Of a stretch of DNA of 64,000 nucleotides, positions 1 to 11,400 are shown piece after piece. The DNA is taken from the NCBI RefSeq assembly GCF_002575655.3, contig NC_053040.3:154567148-154631147 (forward strand), read 5' to 3'. A program made the position numbers and the translations under genes. Each line of letters begins with the position of its first letter. Position 1 is the first letter of the stretch. Source of the stretch: Aegilops tauschii subsp. strangulata (Eukaryota > Streptophyta > Magnoliopsida > Poales > Poaceae). A model generated the notes under the pieces. It saw only the letters and a list, made by a program, of their open reading frames with translations, made no database searches and was not told where the DNA came from.

Positions 1-1349
1 CAACACTAACTTCTAACGGATTGCTATAGCACACGTAAGTGCCATTTTTTTTTTGAGTCGGCACACGTTTTTTTTTTAGTCCTTGAGTTGGCACACGTAA
101 GTACTGCGGTGCTGTGAGGGAGGAATGCTTGCTAAGCCGGAAAAAAAGCCCATGCCTCGGGCTGGGTCGCAACTTGCCTGCTCCCGTCTCCCGAACCAGC
201 CCTCCTTTCTCTCTGAGATCCTCTGTGTCTTACGTACATCTGATGTTCTACATGTGCAGTCTGGTTGCAGGGCCTCTTTTAGTACGCAAGATTTTGAAAA
301 CATAGAAATAAGGGAAAAAACAAGAATATGTATAAATAAACGAAAATGATAAATCTCAAACGTTTGGGATTTGACCATGGCAAATCGATCGTTTGTTGTA
401 TGACAATTTTAGTGACGTGAGGATGATAAGTTTAGTTGACTCATAAGGCAATTTTCTGGCAAAAAATACACTGAGCACGGATTTGCTATGAATGTTCGGG
501 TGTTGGGTCCTAAACAAGTGTGTAAAGCAGAGTATTGAACACATGGGAATTTTGCAACCGTGTGTGTTTGGTTCATAGGAATAGGAAGATACACATGAAT
601 CATGATAAACACAGTCAAATCACATGAAAAAAACTATAATTAGGATGTTGTGTCGTCTAAAAGAAAAAAAAGGATGTTACTGTGTCACTAAAGGTCACAT
701 CTCGTATTTTGTGTGTATGAATTCTAGAAAAGGGTCCTAAGTGGATTGTAAATTCTTCTTTCTTCAAAACTGAGATGAGAGGAAATTTTCATCAATTTTT
801 CATTTGTTACACTCTTCCGAACTAACCGTATGAACCATGTCATCAAAAGAAAATATTCATTCATTGTTCCTATAAACCAAAGAGGCCCTTAACTTTTGCT
901 AGGACAATTACCTTTCCGTGGCTTGATTTTTTTATTCTTCAAAACTGATTGAGTGTTTCAGCACATAATGTTTTCTGATACAATTTTTCTGTAGCATAAC
1001 ATTATACCACAATCGTTGCGGCAATTTGATTATCATATGCATAGAGTGTTCCAATCATGGGGTATCTCGTCGTACTGATTTCTGTTTTTCCTTCAATCAA
1101 TCAATCAAAAAGAAAAAGGTATCGATATGGGTTCGGGTCGTACTCATAGGGCCACGGCCCGAATGCCATGCAAATACGTACCGCTGCCTATCCAGTTTAA
1201 TCACCCACGCGCGCTGCGCCTGGCGCACACTACTACCGGCAGCGTTGTTCATGCACGATTTTTCTTTTGGATCAATGCATGCATGATTGAATGCATGGGC
1301 GTTCACGTACGTATTTGTTGCATACCGCGCCCTGTCTTTCCAGCTTGTC
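1..1349. other. 5' flank of the LINE; no gene recognised
   Basis: AT-rich DNA with only short, unsupported open frames. The last 250 bases (about 1100-1349) look compositionally different, with several CATG-rich palindromes, and may be low-copy intergenic DNA. A possible small inverted-repeat element is listed separately. No protein domain, RNA gene or promoter could be supported. Confidence 0.5.
567..881. repeat. Possible MITE with short inverted repeats
   Basis: The 15-base left end TTTGGTTCATAGGAA (567-581) pairs with the reverse complement of 867-881 (TTTGGTTTATAGGAA), one mismatch in 15. The enclosed 315 bases are AT-rich and non-coding. Size and structure fit a small non-autonomous DNA transposon, but I could not identify a target-site duplication, so the ends are tentative. 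Confidence 0.35.
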
Positions 1350-1365
1350 AATCGTCGTTGGCTTG
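1350..1365 (+). repeat. LINE target-site duplication, left copy
   Basis: AATCGTCGTTGGCTTG here matches AATCATCATTGGCTTG at 27608-27623 at 14 of 16 positions. The second copy directly follows the LINE poly(A) tract. The two differences are both G/A transitions, as expected from ageing of methylated sites. Confidence 0.75.
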
Positions 1366-1495
1366 AACCAGGGTTGCCTCAAGGGTTTTTCCCCGGAAAA
1401 CTAGGAGCCCTCGTTACGGGCGGCTAGGGTTTCGGTGGAGACGGAGGCGGCCGCTGTCATCTCGCCGGCGGGTCGCAACACTCCTAGGGTTGAGG

Positions 1496-2593
1496 ATGGC
1501 CTCGTCCTCGGATCCCAGCAAGGGGAAGCAAGGGGCTGCGCCGGACAGGTCGGCGAGGGCTCAGATGGAAGAAGCCATGGGTAGATTGGATCTCACAGAG
1601 GAGGAAGCCAGCCCCCTGGTGGTGGACGATCTTGAGGAAGGACCGCAACAGAAGTGGGCGATTGCTGGGAAAATTCTGCACCGCAAAGTATTCCACATCC
1701 AGACGATCGCAAACGCATTGAGGCCGGCTTGGGGAAACCCTAGGGGTTTGTTCTTCAGGCCAGCAGGAGAGAATATTTTCGTGGCGGAGTTTGAAAATCG
1801 CCGCGATCATGATCGTGTGCGTGAAGGATCTCCGTGGCACGTCAGTAGGCACGCAGTGATTCTAACTGATTTCGATGACAGCATGCGTCCGTCGGGGCTC
1901 AGTTTCGATAAGCTTCAATTGTGGGTTAGGGTTCTAAACCGTCCCTTCAACATGCAGAACGAAGTCAGGGGACTGGCGGTGGCCAAGCAAATTGACAATA
2001 CTTTGGCGTCAGTACAGTTTGATCCTGTTGGGGGGTTTCTCAGAGCACATGTGACTATTGATGTATCAAAACCCCTGCGACGTTGGATCTTGATTGATTC
2101 TGCAAAGAGAAAGAGTAGAGATTGGTACGATGTGTAGTATGAACATGTGCCAAATTTCTGTTTCTCGTGTGGTCGTCTTGGCCACGCTGATATGGTTTGT
2201 CCTACACCTGGTACCCGAGATGAGAAAGGAGATTTGCCGTTCAACACGAGTCTGCGAGCACCGGAGGATAGCAAACCTAGTGGCTCAGGGGATAGCTCAT
2301 CAAAGGACCATCAGAGCTCTAACAATAGTAGGACTGATGCGGCTGCCCAAAAGAATAAGGCAAGTGGATCAGCTGAGGTTACCTCCCCCAGGAAGAATCG
2401 AGAGAACTTCAATAAGCATAAGGGAGGCCCCCAGCAGAATCAAGTCTACCGTAGGGTGGAGAGTTCTGCTTTGGCAAATTCTGGTAAGGAACAAACTGAC
2501 AAAACAGCAGCAGCGCCAATGGATATGGTTTTGTTCAATGCAAAGGGCAGGATAATTCAGAAGGAACTGAAGGTCGGGGCGAAGCTTCGGTAG
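1496..2593 (+). pseudogene. LINE ORF1, nucleic-acid-binding protein, one in-frame stop
   Basis: ORF1 of the LINE, whose product in plant L1 elements binds the element RNA. I place the start at the ATG at 1496 (MASSSDPSKG). The N-terminal half (roughly residues 50-200) has the look of the DUF4283-type domain usual in plant LINE ORF1 (for example KWAIAGKILHRKVF and LQLWVRVLNRP). A CX2CX4HX4C zinc knuckle (CFSCGRLGHADMVC) begins near 2158, followed by a low-complexity basic and polar tail. A TAG at 2135-2137 interrupts the frame between the two halves, which otherwise stay in phase to the TAG at 2591-2593. About 365 codons in total. The ORF2 start lies 82 bases downstream, a normal bicistronic L1 layout. 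Confidence 0.85.
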
Positions 2594-2675
2594 AACCTGA
2601 TGCAAAGAAAAAGAAACCAACGCCTCCAACATCTGAAGACTCGGCAGCGGCTGCTAGTCAGCCTTGCCGGGGCCA

Positions 2676-5600
2676 ATGAATTATCTAAGCTGGAACTGCC
2701 GGGGGCTTGGGAACCCCGAGGCAGTTCGAGAGCTTCGCAAGATTGTGAAGAAAGAAGGGCCTTCCCTGGTTTTTGTTATGGAGACAAAGATTAGGGCGAC
2801 AAGGGTGGAAAATCTAAAGCATTCACTTGGGTTTGCGGGATGTTTCGCGGTTGATAGTACTGGTCTCAGTGGTGGAATTGGATTGTTTTGGTCCAAGGAT
2901 GTAACGGTTGAACTAAAAAACTTCAGTTCTAGTCATATAGATGTTATGGTCCGGAAAGCTGATGGTACTGCTCCGGCATGGAGATTTACCGGGTTCTATG
3001 GAGCCCCAAGAAGTGAGGAAAGGCATCACAGTTGGAGGTGTTTACGCACACTGCATGCTATTCAACATCAGGCATGGTTGTGTGTCGGCGGTTTTAACGA
3101 GACGGCGTACGGCACCGAGCACTTCAGTCGCGCTGCTAGGCCGGAGTGGCAGATGCGTGCGTTTCGGGAGGTGTTGGAGGACTGCTCTTTGCAGGACTTG
3201 GGCTTCTCTGGTGTACCTTTTACATGGGATAATAGACAGGCAGGTGGTGCTAATGTGAAAGCCCGCCTTGATCGTGCTGTAGCAAATGCTGAGTTTCTAC
3301 AACGTAATGAGAATTCACGTGTACGCCATATTAGTTCTGTAGAATCATACCATTGCTTTGTTTTGATTGAAACTCGTGATTCATTGAATAAAGGGGGACC
3401 ACGACAGTTTCGATATGAGAATGTGTGGCAGACTCATGCTGACTATGATAGTGTTGTGATGGATATGTGGCGTCGGAACCATACTGGGCAGGGTCTTGCA
3501 TCGATATCGGCTACTTTGCAATGTATGCAGAGGGAGCTGGGGTCTTGGGGGGCACGAGAGTTCGGCTGCCTCGCAAAGACAGTAAGGAAACTTCAGAAAA
3601 AACTTGAAATACTCCGAAAACAGTCGGTTGGGAGAGGGCCCACCGAGGAGGAGAAAGTAACGGTGGTTAAACTGCGGGAGGCACTCCGGCAGGAGGAAGT
3701 ATGGATGAGACAGAGATCGAGGGTGCCGTGGCTGCGACAGGGTGATCGGAACACAAAATACTACCAGGCTCAAGCAGCCCAGAGGAAACGTATGAACAGA
3801 ATTTCTAACCTTCAGAGAGCTGACGGCACAATGTGTGCTACTGAAGAGGAAGATAAAACCGAGATTCAGTCGTTCTATCAAGCATTATTTACGACTCAAG
3901 GCTTCCATGAGATGGATGAACTGCTGCAATATGTTCCTGAACGGGTGTCTATGGAGATGAACACCTCCCTGGATAAACCCTTCGAGGCTGATGAAGTGAA
4001 GACGACATTGTTTCAGATGTCACCGTCCAAAGCGCCGGGTGTGGATGGATTCACTGTGGGTTTTTTTCCAGAGGCATTGGGAAGTTATTAAAGATGATCT
4101 GGTGCCAGCTATTCTGGACTTTGTTAATGGAGGGGAGATTCCGTCGGGATTTAACGATACGTCAATTACTCTTATACCCAAGGTACGGAACCCCAGTCTA
4201 TCTCATAATACCGTCCTATATCCTTGTGTCCGGTTCCCTATAAAATTGCTTCGAAGATGATCACCAATCGTCTCAAGCTTTTGATGGATATAGTTGTGGG
4301 GGAGGAACAGAGTGCGTTTGTTCCCGGTCGCCTAATCACGGATAACGTACTTGTGGCTTTTGAAAGCGTACATACGATGAGGAGAAGAAAGAAGGGGAAA
4401 AAATATTCGTGTGCAGTTAAGTTAGACATGATGAAGGCCTACGATCGAATGGAGTGGCATTATTCGGAAGCAATCATGTTGAAACTTGGCTTCAGTGCAA
4501 CTTTTGTGAGGTTGATTATGAAGTGTGTCTCATGGGTGAGATACACCGTTCGTGTTAATGGCGAGTTGATGCCTTTTTTCACCCCCTCAAGGGGATTTCA
4601 GCAGGGGACCCAGTCTCACCCTTCTTGTTCCTGCTTTGTGCGGAAGGGCTGACATCTTTACTAAAGTTTTATGGAGGAGGCCACATTGACAGAGGTATAC
4701 GCGTGTCGTACAGAGCTCCATGGGTCAACCATCTTTTGTTCGCCGATGATTGCTTAGTCTTTATCAGCGCAACAACAGAAAGTGCGGATAGACTGAATAG
4801 AATTTTACTCATCTATGCTTCCTGCTCGGGGCAGTCAGTCAATCGCGAGAAGAGTGCTGTGTTCTTTTCTCCTAATACACCTGCTAGTAGAAGAGAAGCT
4901 CTCAAACAAATTCTTGGCGTTTTGGTGGAAGCTTTCAGTGACAGATACTTGGGTCTCCCGACCGCGGTCGGGAGGATCACTAGTGGTACGTTTGATCATA
5001 TCAGGGAGAGCTCACGTAGCAAAATGAATGGATGGGCGGAACAGCTGCTAGCTTGTGCGGGCAGAGAGATTCTTATAAAATCAGTGATCCAGGCCATTCC
5101 TACTTTTAGTATGAGCTACTTCCTATTGACTAAGAAGGTATGCAAAAAGTTGACATCTTGCATGGCAAAATTCTGGTGGAGCGGTTCCCTTGATAGACGA
5201 TCTTTGCACTGGATATCATGGGACAGTCTCGCATCCCCAAAGGTTAACGGTGGTATGGGTTTCCGAGATCTACCATTGTTTAACTTGGCATTACTTGGGA
5301 AGCATGGGTGGAGGTTCATTACAAATCCGGGATCCCTGTGCAGCCGCGTTATGAAGGGTCGCTATTTTCCTGATGGAGAGTTCATGGATGCTGTGGTGCC
5401 ACGCTCGTCGTTGGCTGTATGGCGGGCCATTGTTGCTGGCCGTGAAGCTCTCCAGGAAGGACTTGTGAAGCGTGTGGGGACGGGTTCTACCATCTCCATA
5501 TGGGAAGACAAATGGATTCCGGGATTGTCAACTCTTCAACCGACAGTCATACCGGGGGGCACTACTCTGTCCTGTGTGAGTGAACTTATAGATGAAGAGA

Positions 5601-5701
5601 ACTGGACATGGAAGAGGGACTTGATTCGGGATTTTTTTATTCCCCCTGAAGCGGAAGCAATACCAAATATACCACTTCGTAATGGCGGCGGGGAGGATTT
5701 T
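2676..5701 (+). pseudogene. LINE ORF2 N-terminal part: endonuclease and reverse transcriptase
   Basis: ORF2 starts at the ATG at 2676 (MNYLSWNCRGLGN). An endonuclease/exonuclease/phosphatase-type domain occupies about the first 230 codons; the Asn of SWNCRG and the Glu of METK are present. The usual GDFNE motif reads GGFNE and the usual SDH reads SYH, so two catalytic Asp residues are lost. The reverse transcriptase follows, with SPSKAPGVDGF near 4021, KLDMMKAYDRMEW near 4420 and the FADD active site at 4739-4750. Shifts between reading frames near 4060, 4220 and 4610 break the RT. The segment ends at 5701, where a Gypsy element was inserted; the same frame resumes at 25186. Confidence 0.88.
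5697..5701 (+). repeat. Target-site duplication of chromovirus copy A, left
   Basis: ATTTT immediately before the LTR start TGTAACATCC; the identical ATTTT follows the 3' LTR end at 25181-25185. Five bases is the standard duplication length for plant LTR retrotransposons. Confidence 0.93.
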
Positions 5702-5703
5702 TG

Positions 5704-5733
5704 TAACATCCCAAATTTTCAATTTGGAATGTT
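5704..5733 (+). promoter_or_regulatory. Hairpin-forming inverted repeat at the LTR tip
   Basis: AACATCCCAAATT and AATTTGGAATGTT are inverted repeats with one mismatch around a short loop. The same arrangement opens every LTR of this family in the window (22526, 30211, 38394, 50867, 59005), sometimes with one extra mismatch. It could be a structural feature of the terminal region or a binding site; its function is unknown. Confidence 0.55.
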
Positions 5734-6235
5734 ATACATTACATCATTATGCATAACATATTTTATTGCATTTTGTTTTGCGATCCTAGAAATTCTACGC
5801 AACTCGAGGACCCACGGAGAGAGTTGGGGATTTCGTTATTTTCATATTTTGGGTTTTCTCAAATTTTGAAAATAGGATCATTTGTTTTAATTATTTTTCT
5901 CTCCGAAAATATTTCATATCAAAATATATGAGAGGGGATAAAATGACTTCTCCACAAATAATGAAATATTGGAGGAAAAATATTAAAAAAACAAATATTT
6001 GATTTTATTTGATTATTATTTGAATTAGGAAAAATACGCATTTTTCAAAATTGCATTTAGGCCCCAAATAAATGTTCATCTTGTCCGGCTTGATTTTAGA
6101 AGTCGGGGAAAATTTGTTTCAGGATTTTTGGAGTCCGTTTAGTATTTCTTTTATTTGTTTTTCTACGCGAAATTATTAAAAAAAACGCGAACCGACCTTG
6201 GGGCGTATTCGTCCAGGACTCCGCCCGGCCAGGCC

Positions 6236-6244
6236 TTTATAAGG
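6236..6244 (+). promoter_or_regulatory. TATA-like box of the copy A 5' LTR
   Basis: TTTATAAGG sits about 535 bases into the LTR, right before a GC-rich stretch. The equivalent boxes are TTTATAAGG at 23057, CTATAAGTA at 30862 and 39047, and CATATATAC at 51493 and 59639. Position and conservation across LTR subtypes support a core promoter; the start site itself is not visible. Confidence 0.6.
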
Positions 6245-6658
6245 CGCCGCCCCGAGCCCGTCAGCCCACCCGAGCCCCGCGCCAACCCTAACCCTAACCG
6301 CCGCCGCCGCCGTCGCCGAGCCGCCGCCGCCCGCCGTCCCGCCGCCCGACGCCGGAGCCGCCGCAGCCGACCCGCCGGACGCCGCCGCCCCGTCCCGCCG
6401 GACCCCACCGCCGACCCGCCGGACGCCACCGCCCCGTCCCGCCGGACCCCGCCGCCCCACCCGCCGGACCCCGCTACCCCACGCCGGAGGTAGCCGCCGC
6501 CCCCGCCGCCGGCGGTTTTCCTCGAGAGAACCGTACGGTTTTTCGTTCGGTTTTGTTAAAAAAACCTAGATCTGTTTTTTTTCGGTTTCGTTTATTTAGC
6601 GGACGTTCGTCCGTACGTTCATTTTAACGAACGATTTTCATTTTTTTTCGCAGGCAGC

Positions 6659-6663
6659 AAACG
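6659..6663 (+). repeat. Target-site duplication of the Copia element, left
   Basis: AAACG before the Copia LTR; AAATG follows it at 15377-15381. One C/T difference. The intact 3' LTR of copy A reads straight through this position, which confirms the insertion point. Confidence 0.85.
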
Positions 6664-8452
6664 TGTTGGGGAACGTAGCAGAAATTCAAAATTTTCTACG
6701 CATCACCAAGATCAATCTATGGAGTAATCTAGCACCGAGGGGAAGGAGAGTGCATCTTCATACCCTTGAAGATCGCGATGCGGAAGCGTTGCAAGAACGC
6801 GGATGAAGGAGTCGTACTCGTAGCGATTCAGAACGCGGTTGATTCCGATCTAAGCGCCGAACCACGGCGCCTCCGCGTTCAACACACGTGCAGCCCGGTG
6901 ACGTCTCCCACGCCTTGATCCAGCAAGGAAAGAGGGAGAGGTTGGGGAAGACTCCGTCCAGCAGCAGCACAACGGCATGGTGGTGGTGGAGGAGCGTGGC
7001 ACTCCAGCAGGGCTTCGCCAAGCACCGCAAGAGACGAGGAGGGAGAGGGGTAGGGCTGCGATATGAGGGAGATGTTCTCGTGTGTATGGCAGCCCCAAAC
7101 CCCCACTATATATAGGGGAAAGGGAGGGGCTGCGCCCCCACCTAGGTTTCCACCTCTAGGGGTGGCGGCCAGTCCTAGATGGGACTTGGAGGGGCGGCCA
7201 AGGGGGGAGAGAGGGGGGGCGCACCACTAGGTGGGCCTTAGGCCCATCTGAGCCTAGGGTTTCCCCTTTTCCCTTCTCTCTTCACCTTGGGCCTTGGTGG
7301 GGGGGGGGGGGCGCACCAGCTCACCTGGGGCTGGTCCCCTCCCACACTTGGCCCACGCAGCCCTCTGGGGCCGGTGGCCCCACCTGGTGGACCCCCGGGA
7401 CCCTCCCGGTGGTCCCGGTACATTACCGATAGCACCCGAAACTTTTCCGGTGACCAAAATAGGACTTCCCATATATAAATCTTTACCCCCGGACCATTCC
7501 GGAACTCCTCGTGACGTCCGGGATCTCATCAGGGACTCCAAACAACATTCGGTAACCACGTATATCTATTCCCTATAACCCTAGCGTCATCGAACCTTAA
7601 GTGTGTAGACCCTACGGGTTCGGGAACCATGCAGACATGACCGAGACGTTCTCCGGCCAATAACCAACAGCGGGATCTGGATACCCATGTTGGCTCCCAC
7701 ATGTTCCACGATGATTTCATCGGATGAACCACGATGTCGGGGATTCAATCAATCCCGTATACAATTCCCTTTGTCAATCGGTATGTTACTTGCCGGAGAT
7801 TCGATCGTCGGTATCCCGATACCTTGTTCAATCTCGTTACCGGCGAGTCTCTTTACTCGTTCCGTAACACATCATCCCGTGATCATCTCCTTGGTCACAT
7901 TGTGCACATTATGATGATGTCCTACCGAGTGGGCCCAGAGATACCTCTCCGTTTACACGGAGTGACAAATCCCAGTCTCGATTCGCGCCAACCCAACAGA
8001 CACTTTCGGAGATACCTGTAGTGTACCTTTATAGCCACCCAGTTACGTTGTGACGTTTGGTACACCCAAAGCATTCCTACGGTATCCGGGAGTTGCACAA
8101 TCTCATGGTCTAAGGAAATGATACTTGACATTAGAAAAGCTCTTAGCAAACGAACTACACGATCTTGTGCTAGGCTTAGGATTGGGTCTTGTCCATCACA
8201 TCATTCTCCTAATGATGTGATCCCGTTATCAACGACATCCAATGTCCATGGTCAGGAAACCGTAACCATCTATTGATCAACGAGCTAGTCAACTAGAGGC
8301 TTACTAGGGACATGGTGTTGTCTATGTATCCACACATGTATCTGAGTTTCCTATCAATACAATTTTAGCATGGATAATAAACGATTATCATGAACAAGGA
8401 AATATAATAATAATAACCAATTTATTATTGCCTCTAGGGCATATTTCTAACA
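6664..8452 (-). repeat. 3' LTR of the Copia element
   Basis: 1,789 bases, near-identical to 13597-15376. The visible differences include a longer G run near 7300 and one extra AAT-type unit near 8410, plus scattered substitutions. On the minus strand it begins TGTTAGAAATATGCCC. Confidence 0.92.
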
Positions 8453-8463
8453 GTCTCCCACTT
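8453..8463 (-). promoter_or_regulatory. Polypurine tract of the Copia element
   Basis: On the minus strand the bases next to the 3' LTR read AAGTGGGAGAC, the purine-rich primer for plus-strand DNA synthesis seen in Angela-type elements. Confidence 0.7.
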
Positions 8464-11400
8464 CACTAGAGTCAATAATCTAGTTCACATCGCCATGTGA
8501 TTAATACCCAAGAGTTTACTAGAGTCAATAATCTAGTTCCCATCACCATGTGATTGTAATGAATCCAACACCCATGGGGTTTGTTCATATCTCGCTTGTG
8601 AGAGAGGTTATTAGTCAATGGGTCTGAACCTTTCAGATCCGTGTGTGCTTTACGAATATCTATGTCATCTTGTAGATGCAGCTACCACGCGCTACTTGGA
8701 GCTATTCCAAATAACTGCTCTACTATACGAATCCGGTTTACTACTCAGAGTCATCCGGATTAGTGTCAAAGTTTGCATTGACGTAACCCTTTACGACGAA
8801 CTCCTTTTCCACCTCCATAATCGAGAAAATTTCCTTAGTCCACTAGATACTAAGGATAAGTTCGACCGCTGTCATGTGATCCATTCCCGGATCACTATTG
8901 TACCCCTTGACTAACTCATGGCAAGGCACACTTCAGGTGCGGTACACAGCATAGCATACTGAAGATCCTACGTCTTAAGCATAGGGGACGACCTTCGTCC
9001 TTTCTCTCTCTTCTGCCGTGGTCAGGTCTTGAGTCTTACTCAATACTCACACCTTGTAACACAGCCAAGAACTCCTTCTTTGCTGATCTATTTTGAACTC
9101 CTTCAAAATCTTGTCACGGTACGTATTCATTTGAAAGTACTATTAAGCATTTTAGATCCATCCTTATAGATCTTGATGCTCAATGTTCAAGTAGCTTAAT
9201 CCAGGTTTTCCATTGAAAAACACTTTTCAAATAACCCTGTATGCTCATCAAAAATTCTCATAAACTTTGGAAATATGTCAACAACATATACTCATCAAAA
9301 ATTCAATAGTGCTCCCACTCACTTCTTTGGAAATATAAGTTTCTCATAAACTTTGTATAAACCCAAAATCTTTGATCATCTCATCAAAGCGTATATTCCA
9401 ACTCCGAGATGCTTACTCCAGTCCTTAGAAGGATTGCTGGAGCTTTGCATACTTGTTAGCATCTTTCAGGATTGACAAAACCTTCTGGTTGTATCACATA
9501 CAACCTTTCCTCAAGAAAATCGTCGAGGAAACAATGTTTTGACATCCTATCTGCAAGATTTCATAAATAATGCAGTAACTGCTAATATAATTCCAACAGA
9601 CTCTTAGCATTGCTACGAGTGAGAAAATCTCATCGTAGTCAACTCCTTGAACTTGTCGAAAAACATCTTAACGACAAGCCGAGCTTTCTTAGTGGTGACA
9701 CTTACCATCATTGTCTGTCTTCCTTTTAAAATCCATCTGTACCCAACAGCCTTACGACCATCAAGTAGTTCTTTCAAAGTCTATACTTTGTTTTTATACA
9801 TGGATCCTCTCTCGGATTTTATGGCCTCGAGCCATTCGTCGGAATCCGGGCCCACCATCGCTTCTCCATAGCTCGTAGGTTCATTGTTGTCTAGCAACAT
9901 GACTTCCAAGGCAGGATTACGTACCACTCTGAAGTAGTACGCATCCTTGTCGACCTATGTGGTTTGGTAGTGACTTGATCGAAGTTTCATGATCACTATC
10001 ATAAGCTTCCACTTCAATTGGTGTAGGTGCCACAGGAACAACTTCCTGTGCCCTGCTACACACTAGTTGAAGTCATGGTTCAATAACCTCATCAAGTCTC
10101 CACCATCCTCCCACTCAATTCTTTCGAGAGAAACTTTTCCTCGAGAAAGGACCCGTTTCTAGAAGCAATTACTTTTGCTTCCAGATCTGAAATAGGAGGT
10201 ATACCCAACTGTTTTGGGTATTCTATGAAGATGCGTTTATTCGCTTTGGGTTCGAGCTTATCAGCCTGAAACTTTTTCACATAAGCATCGCAGCCCCAAA
10301 CTTTTAAGAAACGACAACTTAGGTTTCTCTAAACGGTGTCGTCTCAACGGAATTGCGTGGTGCCCCTTTTAAAGTGAATGCGGTTGTCTCTAATGCCTAA
10401 CCCATAAACGATAGTGGTAATTCGATAAGAGACATCATGGTATGCACCATATCCAATAGGGTGCAGTTATGATGTTCGGACACACCATCACACTGTGGTG
10501 TTCCAGGCGGTATTAATTGTGAAACACTTTCCACAATGTCTTAATTGTGTGCCAAACTCGTAACTCAGATATCTCTATGATCATATCATAGACATTTTCT
10601 CCTCTTGTCATGACGATCTTCAACTTCACTCTGAAATTACTTGAACCTTTCAATAATTCAGACTTGTGTTTCATCAAGTAAATACACTCAACATCTACTC
10701 AAATCATTTGTGAAGTAAGAACATAACGATATCCACTGCGTGCCTCAACACTCATTGGACTGCACACATCAAATGTATTACTTCCAACAAGTTGCTCTCT
10801 TGTTCCATCTTACTGAAAACGAGGCCTTTCAGTCATCTTGCCCATGTGGTATGATTTGCATGTCTCAAGTGATTCAAAATCAAGTGAGTCCAAACGATCC
10901 ATCTGCATGGAGTTTCTTCGTGCATATATACCACTAGACATGGTTCACATGTCTCAATCTTTTCAAAACGAGTGAGTCCAAAGATCCATCTACATGGAGC
11001 TTCTTCATGCGTTCTATACCAATATGACTCAAATGGCAGTGCCACAAGTATGTGGTACTATCATTACTATTTTATATCTTTTTGGCACGAACATGTGTAT
11101 CACTGCGATCGAGATTCATTTTAGGTGCAAGACCATTGAAGGTATTATTCAAATAAACAGAGTAATCATTATTCTCCTTAAATGAATAACCGTATTGCGA
11201 TAAACATAACCCAATCATGTTTATGCTCAACGCAAACACCAAATAACAATTATTTAGGTTTAACACCAATCTCGATGGTAGAGGGAGCATGCGATGCTTG
11301 ATCACATCAACCTTGGAAACACTTCCAACACATATCGTCATCTCACCTTTAGCTAGTCTCCGTTTATTCTGCAGCTATTATTTCGAGTTACTAACACTTA

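Larger units (their letters stand above)
5702..6663 (+). repeat. Copy A 5' LTR, first part
   Basis: Begins TGTAACATCC and matches the start of the 3' LTR at 22524. Contains the U3 region, a TATA-like box, a GC-rich stretch with CCG repeats and the start of a T-rich stretch. Interrupted after 6663 by the Copia element. Joined to the second part the LTR is about 2.66 kb, the same as the 3' LTR (2,657 bases). Confidence 0.92.

Noticed and set aside
6284..6300. Telomere-like AACCCTAACCCTAACC in the copy A LTR
   Set aside because: Only two to three units, at the same place in the 3' LTR, followed by CCG repeats. It is part of the LTR leader, not a telomere.
6155..6493. Arg/Pro/Ala-rich ORFs in the GC-rich part of the LTRs (also near 30690, 38890, 51300, 59480)
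   Set aside because: CCG-repeat composition, with indels between LTR copies that do not keep frame.
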